A stretch of DNA of 23,931 nt from positions 1 to 23,931 of the IMG/VR virus record IMGVR_UViG_3300021963_000646; one strand, 5' to 3'. Positions within the stretch are counted from its first letter, which is position 1; each line of letters starts with the position of its first letter. A model generated the notes under the pieces. The model saw nothing but the letters and a program-made list of their open reading frames with translations. It ran no database searches and was not told where the DNA came from. Of the stretch, positions 8,191 through 16,020 are shown one piece after another. The position numbers were made by a program, and so were the translations under genes. The stretch is from a virus.

Positions 8191-10821
8191 TTATTTATTA
8201 TAAGTCTTAAAATTTATAACTATATCCTCAGCTACTTTTTGAACTGGAGCATACATTTTTCTATTTACTGCCATTATAGCTAAACCAGAGCTAATAGAGG
8301 CATCAAATTTTGTTCTATTATTAATATCAAACTTCATCCAATCCTTCAGTGTGTCATTAAACACTATATTCTGTGGCACTTCATCGTCATCTACATTACT
8401 ACCAACATATTTCTCTATGTAAGATTCAATAGCTGTTGCGTGCATCTGCTTAACATCTTCAGAGGAGTTAGGCATACCTCCTAATTCTTTCTCTGTTGGT
8501 GAAAGCCTGTTCTCAGCCTTATCGAATCTTGTTATACTAAAGCCTCTATAACCTCTATTCTTAAAGTGATATAATAAACGTGGCTTATTGTTCTCTGCCA
8601 ATATAGGCATACCATAAAATACACACGCCATTAATACATCTTCAAAGAATATCTCTGCGGTCTTCGGTCTTGCTACATACTCTAAGAAGAACGTATGATT
8701 AGGTGCATTAGAAAAACTAAATCCTGTTAGTCCGTGTAAAGCTCCTTTTGAAGCTCTATTGGTGTCTTCATCATAAGACCCGTCTTTTCTAACGCCTTCT
8801 ACTGTTCCTGATATATCGTATGTATCACAACCGAAAGCCCCTATATCTCCATTTAATGGATATTTTGAGTGTCCTCCTGGACCACTTTTTGTTTCAAATT
8901 TATTCCTCATTTCTTCAGGTGGTATCCAAGATAGCTTAAATCTCCCTTTTTCATTAGGATGAAAATCAACTTTAGTATCTCTAACACCATATCTCCATTG
9001 GAAATTACCAACCGCAATTTTGCTATCAGCATCGTGGTCTTCATTTATCTTTATTTGATCTATTATCTTTTCTATGTTAAAGGTAGATTGTAATAATTCA
9101 TCTCTAAAGGCTTCGTCTATAGTCATAGGAAATGCTCTTAATTCCTCATTATAAGAAATATCACTTTCCTTTCTCTTACTACTTCTTTTAGCCTCTAGGA
9201 ACTGAACACTACCAATAGTCTTCTTATCACCATACACATTGTAATAAAAACTACCCTTCTCTATAACTTCGTGGCAAACACCATATTTATCTGTAAATTC
9301 CTCCATATTCTTGTGAGCTGGAAGAAAGTACGAATATAAACCTGATGGTGTTCTACCTGTAATCTTATTTCTCTTCTTAATACTTGATGACTTATAAAGT
9401 TTAAAGAATTCCTCTCCACCCTTATTCATTGCATTAACGGTTGAGCCTATAAATGCCTTACCTACAATTTTACCACCTGTATCAAATGTTGGTGATACTT
9501 GACCCCAATGCTTCTCGAAGTTAGCGGGCTTTTCCCACTTAGATGCCTCATCTCCAAGATATCTAAACATCTTTTGACCATCATAAGCTGAATCCTTTGT
9601 TGGTAAAAAGTCTACTAATGTATTTAAGTAGTCATCTGTATTTGTATCTCTGTTCTTCTTAGATAATTTACTCTTATCTTGCGGTCTCGCAAAGTCTAAT
9701 GCTTTCTTAGAATCTTCGATACCCCTTACAATAGGCTTAAAGAAGAATGGTAAATTAAGGAATGCGTAACTAAACTTAGAGAATGCCTTTGCAGCATCAT
9801 CATTAGTCTTTGATGTCATACCTATCCTTGCATTTGAAGTTGAGGTTGCATCATTAAGTAATTGACATATAATTTGATATGTATAACCTGTACGTCTTGA
9901 CTTTACAAATAATTCTCCTAAACATCGAGGGTCTACAATACAAGCCTCTGTGAAATAAAACATATCTCTTTGGGCTGTCCTGAAGTCCATATATCCACCT
10001 GAATCTTCCATCTTTACCCATTGAAGTGCAAAGTAGTGACTACCAGTTAGGTATTGAGGTTTTCCATTATTCATAAACCAAATACCCTCTCTTCTTCTTC
10101 TAAATTCCTCTATAATGTATTCGGTATACGCTTCTGCATTTTCTTGAGATAAACCACTTGGTACATCTAATCTTCTCCAATATTGATCTTCCTTCTTTTT
10201 ATCCCAAAATAATATATCTTTTCTGTAAGGTACTTTCGGCAGAGTTATATTTAAACCACTAAGATTTATTACTTCACCTTTTGTACCATTAGGGTCTAGT
10301 ATGATTGAGTCATTTTCTTCATCATACCATTCCTTATAATAGTTCTTTCTTGGTAGAAATTCTCCGCAAGCAAACTTTTCAGGATACCCTCTCTTAAATT
10401 CATTCTCCTTAAGATTAATTTTATCAGCATCTATCTGTAGTCTTAATTCAATAAGTGATGAATCAATTTCTACAATCGCTTGGTGAATTGAAGGCTTAAC
10501 TGAAATAGCTAAGTGGTGTTTTGAAGGATCTAAATCATCGTAGTCAATCTTTGAACGTAAAGCGTCTCTAAGGACTCCTAAGGCAATATCTCCAGCCTTA
10601 ACAAGTCTTACTACATATTTCTTGAATTTATCCTCAGAGGGAGCGTTTGTGCTATTCTGCCATCTAAGTAGTAATTCTTTACCATACTTAAATGAATCGA
10701 CTTTGGCTTTTACAATAGTCTTTACCTTATCAGGTTCAATTAAAGACATATCAGTGCTATACTCTAATCCTTCGATTACAGTTTCAACAGCTATCTCTAT
10801 ATCTTTACTTAATCCTATCAT
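8191..10821 (-). CDS. terL: Terminase large subunit (DNA packaging ATPase-nuclease)
   Basis: The 876-residue protein drives genome packaging. A Walker A-like segment VKSRRTGYT lies at about residues 306-314, Walker B RYLGDEA at 420-426, and a coupling-type GST at 459-461. The C-terminal RNase H-like nuclease shows the expected acidic residues: D666 in GCDTYD, E743 in PILAEN, and D840 in KFDASISSGLA. An N-terminal extension of about 250 residues precedes the ATPase, as in other large crAss-like terminases. No small subunit gene is recognisable nearby. The start overlaps the stop of the upstream tandem GroES-like gene by four bases (ATGA), so the two are translationally coupled. Portal follows 8 bases after the stop. 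The sequence-based assignment is strong. Confidence 0.92.
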   Translation of the reverse strand: MIGLSKDIEIAVETVIEGLEYSTDMSLIEPDKVKTIVKAKVDSFKYGKELLLRWQNSTNAPSEDKFKKYVVRLVKAGDIALGVLRDALRSKIDYDDLDPSKHHLAISVKPSIHQAIVEIDSSLIELRLQIDADKINLKENEFKRGYPEKFACGEFLPRKNYYKEWYDEENDSIILDPNGTKGEVINLSGLNITLPKVPYRKDILFWDKKKEDQYWRRLDVPSGLSQENAEAYTEYIIEEFRRRREGIWFMNNGKPQYLTGSHYFALQWVKMEDSGGYMDFRTAQRDMFYFTEACIVDPRCLGELFVKSRRTGYTYQIICQLLNDATSTSNARIGMTSKTNDDAAKAFSKFSYAFLNLPFFFKPIVRGIEDSKKALDFARPQDKSKLSKKNRDTNTDDYLNTLVDFLPTKDSAYDGQKMFRYLGDEASKWEKPANFEKHWGQVSPTFDTGGKIVGKAFIGSTVNAMNKGGEEFFKLYKSSSIKKRNKITGRTPSGLYSYFLPAHKNMEEFTDKYGVCHEVIEKGSFYYNVYGDKKTIGSVQFLEAKRSSKRKESDISYNEELRAFPMTIDEAFRDELLQSTFNIEKIIDQIKINEDHDADSKIAVGNFQWRYGVRDTKVDFHPNEKGRFKLSWIPPEEMRNKFETKSGPGGHSKYPLNGDIGAFGCDTYDISGTVEGVRKDGSYDEDTNRASKGALHGLTGFSFSNAPNHTFFLEYVARPKTAEIFFEDVLMACVFYGMPILAENNKPRLLYHFKNRGYRGFSITRFDKAENRLSPTEKELGGMPNSSEDVKQMHATAIESYIEKYVGSNVDDDEVPQNIVFNDTLKDWMKFDINNRTKFDASISSGLAIMAVNRKMYAPVQKVAEDIVINFKTYNK

Positions 10822-11360
10822 AAATGCAGTATAATTCTATTTTGATTAATCATATACAACTTCTCGTCAAATATCTTGAACTCGTATTCTGAATCTTTCT
10901 TAACTCCAATCAATGAACCTTCTTTTATGTCAGACATATCTTTGTTCTTGTATTTTAAGATACATATCTGTTCATTCTCTTTATATCCTTCGTATTTGTC
11001 ATTAATAGTTGTAGGCTCTATAAAACAAAATGGAGGTAATGCAATTTTATTATCCCCTTTTATAACCATATAAGCTAATTCCTTCTCAACATAAAATAAG
11101 TCATCTTTAATATGATATTTACTCTCCAAAGGAAACCCTTGATTATTATATTGAATTCTAAAGGTATTGTGGTGTACAACTATTGTATCTCCAACTTCTA
11201 CGTCTCCTTCATAACCAACAGGTGTTGATATTACCTCTGCTAACCTTTGAGTGAAGTTGTGGTCCTCAACAGATATATTTAAAATTAATCCATTAGATGA
11301 ATTATTCGAATACCTCTCTTTATTAAGCGGTCTAACTATAAAGTAATGTGGACTCCTCAT
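10818..11360 (-). CDS. Tandem GroES-like protein (two co-chaperonin barrels)
   Basis: The 180-residue product appears to contain two GroES-type beta barrels. In the first (about residues 5-101) the order of elements follows GroES: YFIVRPL at the start, a mobile-loop-like SSNGLIL (21-27), AEVISTP, then DVEVGDTIVVH (53-63), and a final strand LFYVEKELAYMVI. The second (about 106-180) repeats the pattern without the loop: FCFIEP, EQICILKY, SDIKEGSLIGVK, KLYMINQNRIIL. Known GroES relatives with two barrels exist in plastids (Cpn20), and phage T4 gp31 is a diverged single-barrel relative. Co-chaperonin function for this gene is inference from the alignment by eye. It lies 4 bases after a small gene and overlaps terL by 4 bases, so it is produced together with the packaging motor. 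Confidence 0.6.
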   Translation of the reverse strand: MRSPHYFIVRPLNKERYSNNSSNGLILNISVEDHNFTQRLAEVISTPVGYEGDVEVGDTIVVHHNTFRIQYNNQGFPLESKYHIKDDLFYVEKELAYMVIKGDNKIALPPFCFIEPTTINDKYEGYKENEQICILKYKNKDMSDIKEGSLIGVKKDSEYEFKIFDEKLYMINQNRIILHL

Positions 11361-11364
11361 AAAA

Positions 11365-11589
11365 CTATAATTGTGTATAATATTCGATATGAATTACATT
11401 GCTTAAATTAAAAGACTTCCATATAGCCTTTACATCGCTATCTATTTCCTTTACATAGATGTCAAAGAACATGTCTTCCTTTATTATATCTGAAACTACT
11501 CCAGAACCACTAAACACATTGCTGTTAACCTGGTAGTGCATAATATTATTATTATCCATCTTAACGGATATTTTTCTTACTAAATTCAT
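11365..11589 (-). CDS. Small conserved-looking protein of unknown function
   Basis: This 74-residue protein is the first gene of the packaging/head operon. It follows a clear promoter at 11614-11621 and ends 4 bases before the tandem GroES-like gene. It is a compact alpha/beta sequence with a hydrophobic C-terminal half (DMFFDIYVKEIDSD, then VIHIEYY) and no cysteine, zinc site, signal peptide or membrane segment. I do not recognise the family. Its place directly upstream of terminase genes makes a small terminase subunit or regulator conceivable, but it lacks the helix-turn-helix look of known TerS proteins, and I would not name it so. Confidence 0.6.
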   Translation of the reverse strand: MNLVRKISVKMDNNNIMHYQVNSNVFSGSGVVSDIIKEDMFFDIYVKEIDSDVKAIWKSFNLSNVIHIEYYTQL

Positions 11590-11613
11590 ATTAAATTAAA
11601 TTAAAAATATATG

Positions 11614-11621
11614 CAAAGATA
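11614..11621 (-). promoter_or_regulatory. Bacteroidota-type -7 promoter of the packaging/head operon
   Basis: The minus strand reads TATCTTTG, 25 bases before the ATG at 11589 and immediately downstream of the stop of the spanin-like gene. The leader repeats the TTTAATTTAA pattern also seen before the 249-residue gene. Confidence 0.65.
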
Positions 11622-11622
11622 A

Positions 11623-12168
11623 TTAAAATATAGGAATACCTATTCCTAATGAAATATAAGGCTTTAGGGTTTGTGTTTCATACCCTGCGCCTCCTTTAAG
11701 TAGTATCTTATTTTTTATATTCCAATCAACCCCTATATTTATTTGATTGTTGGTATTGTATGAAAACGAAGCAAAAGCCTTGCTTTTATTTTTGTATTTA
11801 GTAACAGTCGTCTCTATAATACTATCTTTAGTATCTATTTCTGCACACAAATCTAAAAGTTCTCCAGTTGTTGTTACGTGTACTACTCCCTTCATTCTTT
11901 TACCATAAATTTCTTGCGAGTATTTTTTAGCTTCAATAGAAGTAGAATCTGGTCTATCAATATAAACTATAGATGAATCAGTCTTGTGTATATAAACCTT
12001 TTTAAATTTAGTAGTTATAGGTCCTTTTAACTTTAAAGTATCTACTACCTTTATAGTCTTTATTTTAGTTACAACTTTATCTTCAGGTTTTTTACCTTCA
12101 CAAAAGTGTAATAGGGCTGCACAAAGTACAAACCCTACTACTAATGATATTATATTTCCTCTATTCAT
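11623..12168 (-). CDS. Membrane-anchored protein with outer-membrane-like C-terminus, spanin candidate
   Basis: From the ATG at 12168 the product has 181 residues. An N-terminal hydrophobic segment (about 6-22, IISLVVGFVLCAALLHFC) could be an anchor or an atypical lipoprotein signal with the cysteine in LLHFCEG. A charged periplasmic region follows (about 25-130). The last 45 residues alternate polar and hydrophobic residues in strand-like fashion and finish GIGIPIF, ending in phenylalanine as outer-membrane proteins do. It closes an operon with an endolysin and two membrane proteins. A protein tethering inner membrane to outer membrane would suit a spanin, but that is inference. The ATG overlaps the upstream stop as TAATG, which is why I prefer it to a TTG nine bases earlier. 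Confidence 0.6.
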   Translation of the reverse strand: MNRGNIISLVVGFVLCAALLHFCEGKKPEDKVVTKIKTIKVVDTLKLKGPITTKFKKVYIHKTDSSIVYIDRPDSTSIEAKKYSQEIYGKRMKGVVHVTTTGELLDLCAEIDTKDSIIETTVTKYKNKSKAFASFSYNTNNQINIGVDWNIKNKILLKGGAGYETQTLKPYISLGIGIPIF

Positions 12169-13364
12169 TATTCCCAAATATTAAAATACTTAATCTGAGA
12201 AGAAGGTGCGTGTCCATCAAAATAAACACCATCCTCAGAAATTAGACATCCTTGATATAAATTTATCTCAACATAAGATAATCTAGGCTCTGGGGATTCA
12301 GTCCAATATGTAACTAATGGAAATTTAACTCTAAGTTCGTCTGCCGAAATAACTGAGCCATCTAATTCGATTGGAGCTATTGCATTTCTTCCATCTTCGT
12401 AGTGAAATGCGTAATACCCAAAGTCAGTACCATTATCTTCTACATCGCAACTAAACTTAAAGTCTAATGAGTTTATAGGTGATGTTGTCGCATTGTATGC
12501 AAACTCACCTCCATTGGAAAAGAATGTTGTATCTGTTAAATTATTTGAAAGACCAGTACCTATTAGTTGTATTTCTTTTTTTGGTGTATAAGTTATAGTT
12601 ACTTCATCTCCAACTAAAGAAGAACTCAATTCGTCTCCCTCTGTAACCACACTTGATATATAATTTGTTGGTATGTCAGATAAGTACGCTATAGTTCCAG
12701 ATGCATTTTGAAGTGTAGCATTTCTATTTGCTGTTATTGAAGGGTATATTACGTTGTATGAGTATATACCAGATTTCATTTTTATTTCTTTATCACTAAT
12801 ACTTCCGATAAAAGAGCCTGATGCCTTATAAACATTAAGCGCTTCTTTTGATCCTTCTATAGCACAACCATAATCTGTATTATCCACATTATCCCACAAG
12901 TAAACTTTATTGATAAAAACATTATTATCAGAAGATTCATTACCTTCGTTTAATACTGAATCTAAATCTTGTCTATTTTCGTTAATAACTGATGTAATAT
13001 CTATCTCTGTAAAATCACTTGACACTACTTGAGTTTCGTCAACACCATAAGTATCGTTATTTTTTCTAAATATAAATGTTCTGCCATTTAGGATTAAGAA
13101 TACAATCTCGTATTGTAGTACAATAATTGGAGTAACTGAATTATTAAAGTAATCTTCAGGAGTTGTTTCCTCCGAATCATTATCTACAATTGTAGTTATC
13201 TTTAAATTTCCCCCAGTTTCAGGGTCTAAACCACTTAATACATATTCTCTTAATGTTGATACTTGATAATTCTTTGTTTGGTCAAAGTTATCGTTATCAC
13301 TTCCAATTATAATATCGTTATCTGATATTAAGTTATCTATTGTGTATGTCTTTATTCTTGCCAT
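12168..13364 (-). CDS. Phage appendage (tail or head fibre) protein
   Basis: This 398-residue protein is rich in Asn, Asp, Ser, Thr and Tyr with few cysteines, the composition of a beta-rich fibre. Its N-terminal 45 residues (IDNLISDNDIIIGSDND, then STLREYVLSGL) resemble the attachment modules that start many fibre proteins of Bacteroidota phages: a statement of a strand-turn unit followed by a short helix. A middle segment, IYPSITANRNATLQNASGTI ahead of AYLSDIP, is the short repeat-like motif often seen before receptor-binding domains. The C-terminal 130 residues look like a jelly-roll or lectin-type domain. It follows the endolysin gene by 7 bases and overlaps the next gene start. It probably contacts the host surface; the exact location on the virion is unknown. 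Confidence 0.6.
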   Translation of the reverse strand: MARIKTYTIDNLISDNDIIIGSDNDNFDQTKNYQVSTLREYVLSGLDPETGGNLKITTIVDNDSEETTPEDYFNNSVTPIIVLQYEIVFLILNGRTFIFRKNNDTYGVDETQVVSSDFTEIDITSVINENRQDLDSVLNEGNESSDNNVFINKVYLWDNVDNTDYGCAIEGSKEALNVYKASGSFIGSISDKEIKMKSGIYSYNVIYPSITANRNATLQNASGTIAYLSDIPTNYISSVVTEGDELSSSLVGDEVTITYTPKKEIQLIGTGLSNNLTDTTFFSNGGEFAYNATTSPINSLDFKFSCDVEDNGTDFGYYAFHYEDGRNAIAPIELDGSVISADELRVKFPLVTYWTESPEPRLSYVEINLYQGCLISEDGVYFDGHAPSSQIKYFNIWE

Positions 13365-13371
13365 AGTTACT

Positions 13372-13836
13372 TTATTCTTTTATTTCAAAATGTTGCCAAT
13401 CATAATTTTTCTCTCTACCTAATGATATAAATCCGTGTTTATAAAATATATCAATCATAGGTTCATATTCTGGTCTAGCAAATCTTGCTGTTTTTGACGT
13501 TTCTTTTAATTGGTTTCTTGCTGGGTCTAAGTCAATTGAAATTCCCCAAGAATGAGTACTCCAATCATTTCCTCCACGCATCTTTCTAAAGTTAAAACAA
13601 CCTCCAAATAAATCAATACCAAGCTCAACTATTTTATTGTAGCCATAAACTCTATGTATTTCATTAAATACAGCAAGGAATCTAGCTCCAACTAATTTGT
13701 GGCATCTCATCTTAGTAACCTTTGTATCTGTATCCCAAGCTAATCGCATAGGGTACGGAAGATTAACAGTCATAAGATAACCTTCCCCAGTTACATTAGG
13801 TTTTCCGTATTTAGAAATTATCTCCTTTGTTGTCAT
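13372..13836 (-). CDS. Endolysin, M15-family L,D/D,D-peptidase
   Basis: The 154-residue enzyme carries the M15 (VanY/Ply-type) zinc peptidase motifs: STHSWGISIDLD with H95 and D102 as metal ligands, and DWQHFE with H149 as the third ligand. An upstream arginine-containing segment, FRKMRGG before NDWSTHSWG, is also typical of phage members. It would cleave peptide stems or cross-links of peptidoglycan late in infection. There is no signal peptide, so export through a holin is expected, and two small membrane proteins lie directly upstream. The gene overlaps the 59-residue membrane protein by 26 bases in another frame. Length matches single-domain phage M15 endolysins with no separate wall-binding domain. 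Confidence 0.88.
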   Translation of the reverse strand: MTTKEIISKYGKPNVTGEGYLMTVNLPYPMRLAWDTDTKVTKMRCHKLVGARFLAVFNEIHRVYGYNKIVELGIDLFGGCFNFRKMRGGNDWSTHSWGISIDLDPARNQLKETSKTARFARPEYEPMIDIFYKHGFISLGREKNYDWQHFEIKE

Positions 13837-13990
13837 TTTTTCTATTCTTTAATAATTCTATGGTCTTCAATATGGTATAAACAATAGATACGCATAAAAG
13901 GAATATTTTTAAAGTAGCCTCTACATTAGAAAAGCTAATTGCCATTGTTACTGAATTCAATGCGTATAGTCTTAAATCGTTAATTGACAT
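13811..13990 (-). CDS. Small single-span membrane protein, holin or antiholin candidate
   Basis: This short frame runs from the ATG at 13988-13990 to a TAA at 13811-13813 and encodes 59 residues. It begins MSINDLRLYALNSV, has one clear hydrophobic helix at about residues 26-46 (LKIFLLCVSIVYTIL core), and ends with a charged tail (KNRKNDNKGDNF). Its start overlaps the end of the upstream holin candidate by 11 bases and its end overlaps the endolysin start by 26 bases, so it fills what would otherwise be a 143-base gap in a tightly packed operon. Size, topology and position suit a holin partner or antiholin. The gene call itself is supported by packing and composition only. Confidence 0.55.
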   Translation of the reverse strand: MSINDLRLYALNSVTMAISFSNVEATLKIFLLCVSIVYTILKTIELLKNRKNDNKGDNF

Positions 13991-14180
13991 TTCTTGTTTT
14001 CATTAAGCGTTCAACAATAGTAGTAACCCCTTCAATAGTTATGTAAGAAGTTCCAATAATTACCCAATCCGTTGACGTAATAACTCCGCTAAATAAACCA
14101 ACAGAAGCAACCACAAAAACAGTCAATTTGCGACTAACCCATTTTGATAAAAACAAGTCTATTTTTTCTTTTCTACTCAT
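13980..14180 (-). CDS. Holin-like membrane protein
   Basis: From the ATG at 14180 the product has 66 residues. A basic amphipathic N-terminus (MSRKEKIDLFLSKWVSRK) precedes two hydrophobic segments, about 18-34 and 38-56, separated by a short STDW turn, and ends in a positively charged tail (ERLMKTRNVN). Two spans with charged ends upstream of a leaderless endolysin is the classic holin arrangement. I chose the start MSRKEK because it overlaps the upstream stop by 8 bases; an ATG five codons earlier would add MNLYL. Whether this or the 59-residue neighbour forms the lethal hole cannot be told from sequence. Confidence 0.65.
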   Translation of the reverse strand: MSRKEKIDLFLSKWVSRKLTVFVVASVGLFSGVITSTDWVIIGTSYITIEGVTTIVERLMKTRNVN

Positions 14181-14370
14181 TAGGTACAAATTCAATAGTT
14201 TCTAATTGTGATAATTCGTGCCATATTTCATAAAAACATTCCGCAGTAAGTACATTCATTCCTACTATCCAATTATCGTTTCCGTCTTTTACAAACTCTA
14301 AAATATTTCCGTTATTTTCGTAATAATTTAAAGCGTTGTATTGCTTTGTATTTGCTTTTAATACTAACAT
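14173..14370 (-). CDS. Small protein of unknown function in fibre-lysis operon
   Basis: The 65-residue protein starts MLVLKANTKQYNALNYYENN and contains NDNWIVGMNVL in the middle. Small proteins with this pattern are frequent next to tail-fibre and holin genes of Flavobacteriia phages, but no function is established that I know of. It has no membrane segment or signal peptide. It starts one base after the stop of the 351-residue fibre protein and overlaps the holin candidate by 8 bases. A fibre-assembly helper is a possibility based on position alone. Confidence 0.6.
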   Translation of the reverse strand: MLVLKANTKQYNALNYYENNGNILEFVKDGNDNWIVGMNVLTAECFYEIWHELSQLETIEFVPNE

Positions 14371-14371
14371 A

Positions 14372-15427
14372 TTATAAAGAGTTTAAATAAGTGTTTATAG
14401 CGTTAACTATTGCGGTATTTTCAGCTACCATACTTGCACCATTCATATAAAATGAAATTGTATGCGCTCCATATCCCGAACCACTTCGCAATATCAACTG
14501 ATTTGATGAAGTCATTGAGGCTGAATTTGCAGTTCTACTTCCTTGCGTTGTGTCATTAAATAGCTCTACATTTGTTGAGCTTGTTCTATGTATCGACTTC
14601 ATTCCACGAGTTGCAGTAAAATCAAAAGACCCTCCTGTTAAAGCAGTTGTTCCTTGATTGATTCTTTGATTTGAAGAACTTGCTCTTAAAGAGTTGTTTG
14701 TATTAACAGCACTACGACCATCTAAAGCACCTGTTCCGCTTGCTGTGTCCATAAAAATATAACGACTTGCATTATTTTGAACATAGTTAACTCCATCAGT
14801 AACAGGATTGAAATTTGTATCTATATACGCACTACTTCCATTACCTTGAAAACCTTTTCCACTTACAAAATTTGGAGCATTAAATAAAGTCGCTAATCTA
14901 TTTGTGTTTTTCCAATCTATACGACCAAAATTTGAATTCGAAGTTGTAGCAGGAACTAAAATTAAATCGGCTTTTGTATATGCTCCTGCATTTTTCAAAT
15001 CAATCATTAAATTATTTTGTTTGATTTTTTCAGCATCACTTGGCAAAGTAAAAGTTAAAGCTATTGCTCTATCTAAAACATCTTTATAATTAGCGTCATA
15101 AATAATTAAACTATTGCTATTTACATAAGAACTTGTTCCGTCTGAATCAGTAGCAGCTACCTTACATAATATTGTTTTGCTTAAATCAGCAGTTACTGGT
15201 GTATAGGTGCTTGAAGTAGCGCCAGAGATATTGATACCATCTCTAGTCCACTGATATAAATACCCAGTAACCACTGTGTCGCTTGTCCAAGTTCCATTTG
15301 TAGAAGTTAAGACACTTCCAACTATATTATTTCCGCTAATTACTGGGGCAACAGTATTTACAGGAGGGTTTCCATCAGTCCTTACCCTTGTATTTCTACC
15401 TATTGCATTTGCTATTGCTATAAACAT
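14372..15427 (-). CDS. Receptor-binding or adhesion protein with Ig-like domain
   Basis: The 351-residue product has a short hydrophobic N-terminus (FIAIANAIG), then a bacterial Ig-like domain at about residues 24-108. The domain signature is visible as APVISG, GTWTSD, YLYQWTRDG, GATSSTYTP and LCKVAATDSDGTSS. The remaining 240 residues are Ser/Thr/Asn-rich with a lectin-like (LamG-type) appearance, for example GKGFQGNGSSAYIDTNFNP and NGASMVAENTAIVNAINTYL at the end. Such architecture suits binding to polysaccharide or protein on the cell surface. It is flanked one base away on each side by co-oriented genes. Virion location and target are not known. Confidence 0.65.
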   Translation of the reverse strand: MFIAIANAIGRNTRVRTDGNPPVNTVAPVISGNNIVGSVLTSTNGTWTSDTVVTGYLYQWTRDGINISGATSSTYTPVTADLSKTILCKVAATDSDGTSSYVNSNSLIIYDANYKDVLDRAIALTFTLPSDAEKIKQNNLMIDLKNAGAYTKADLILVPATTSNSNFGRIDWKNTNRLATLFNAPNFVSGKGFQGNGSSAYIDTNFNPVTDGVNYVQNNASRYIFMDTASGTGALDGRSAVNTNNSLRASSSNQRINQGTTALTGGSFDFTATRGMKSIHRTSSTNVELFNDTTQGSRTANSASMTSSNQLILRSGSGYGAHTISFYMNGASMVAENTAIVNAINTYLNSL

Positions 15428-15428
15428 A

Positions 15429-15695
15429 TTACCAAAGAGCTAAAATATTATCCGCTGTAGTATTTGTATCATAAACCCTAACAACTTGTACTGGCAAAAA
15501 ACTTCCGTCTTGAATGTTTGTGAAATTTACTTTATCACCGCCAACAGTTAGTACTTCTAAATTACCACCTGTACCAACATAAAGAACACATCCTCTATTT
15601 GGTGTTCCTGATTCAGAAGATAATGATGGGATATTATCTGTGTCGCTTGGCAATACTAACGAAGCTCTATTTGCTTGTAATTTTTGATATGACAT
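15429..15695 (-). CDS. Small virion-associated protein, fibre/spike type
   Basis: This 88-residue protein begins MSYQKLQANRASLVLPSDTD and contains GCVLYVGTGGNLEVLTVGGD and a FLPVQVVRVYDTNTTAD segment ending in IIALW-like DNILALW. Proteins of this exact style (LQ-R-A, PSDTD, GCVLYVG, FLPVQVVRV) occur widely beside appendage genes of Bacteroidota phages and are regarded as structural. All-beta character, no cysteine pairs, no membrane segment. It precedes the Ig-domain protein by one base and follows the small basic protein by 26 bases. Likely a decoration or fibre-base protein; this is inference from recurrence and context. Confidence 0.6.
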   Translation of the reverse strand: MSYQKLQANRASLVLPSDTDNIPSLSSESGTPNRGCVLYVGTGGNLEVLTVGGDKVNFTNIQDGSFLPVQVVRVYDTNTTADNILALW

Positions 15696-15721
15696 TTTAT
15701 TTTATATTTTTAAGTTATTAT

Positions 15722-15970
15722 TTACCATAATTTTGTGCAAGCTAAATGTCTTGGCGTTCCAGGTTTAGCTGTAGCACACTTGTGTCTTGCGTGAAAATTC
15801 TTTTTTCTTTTACTATCCTTATGTTTTGTGAAATCAGAATACCCTTTAGCGCCTGCGTGAACTAAAGTTTCCTTTCCGTTTACACAATACTTCTTCATTA
15901 TCTTCTTTCCTGGTCGAGTAGATTTCCTAACCTCTCCACACTTCATGTTGCTTTTTACTGATTCTCCCAT
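15722..15970 (-). CDS. Small basic virus protein (DUF5754-like)
   Basis: From the ATG at 15970 the product has 82 residues and is strongly basic. The central pattern KKYCVNGKETLVHAGAKGYS followed by DFTKHKDSKRKKNFHARHK matches a short protein type found in phages and giant algal viruses, usually listed as DUF5754 or similar and thought to be virion-associated; I recall this pattern from memory and could not check it. A longer frame to 16036 exists, but the promoter at 15989-15996 lies inside it, which rules out that start. It is the first gene of the appendage-lysis operon and is divergent from groEL. A nucleic-acid-binding or core role would fit its charge. Confidence 0.65.
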   Translation of the reverse strand: MGESVKSNMKCGEVRKSTRPGKKIMKKYCVNGKETLVHAGAKGYSDFTKHKDSKRKKNFHARHKCATAKPGTPRHLACTKLW

Positions 15971-15988
15971 AATTTTAATAAATCTCTG

Positions 15989-15996
15989 CAAAGATA
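15989..15996 (-). promoter_or_regulatory. Bacteroidota-type -7 promoter of the appendage-lysis operon
   Basis: The minus strand reads TATCTTTG, 19 bases before the ATG at 15970. It lies 16 bases from the oppositely directed groEL -7 element. Confidence 0.7.
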
Positions 15997-16012
15997 CGAA
16001 ATAAAAAAAGTG

Positions 16013-16020
16013 TATATTTG
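16013..16020 (+). promoter_or_regulatory. Bacteroidota-type -7 promoter of groEL-groES
   Basis: The plus strand reads TATATTTG, 23 bases before the groEL ATG, with an A-rich leader. No CIRCE or other heat-shock inverted repeat is visible between it and the start. Confidence 0.65.
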
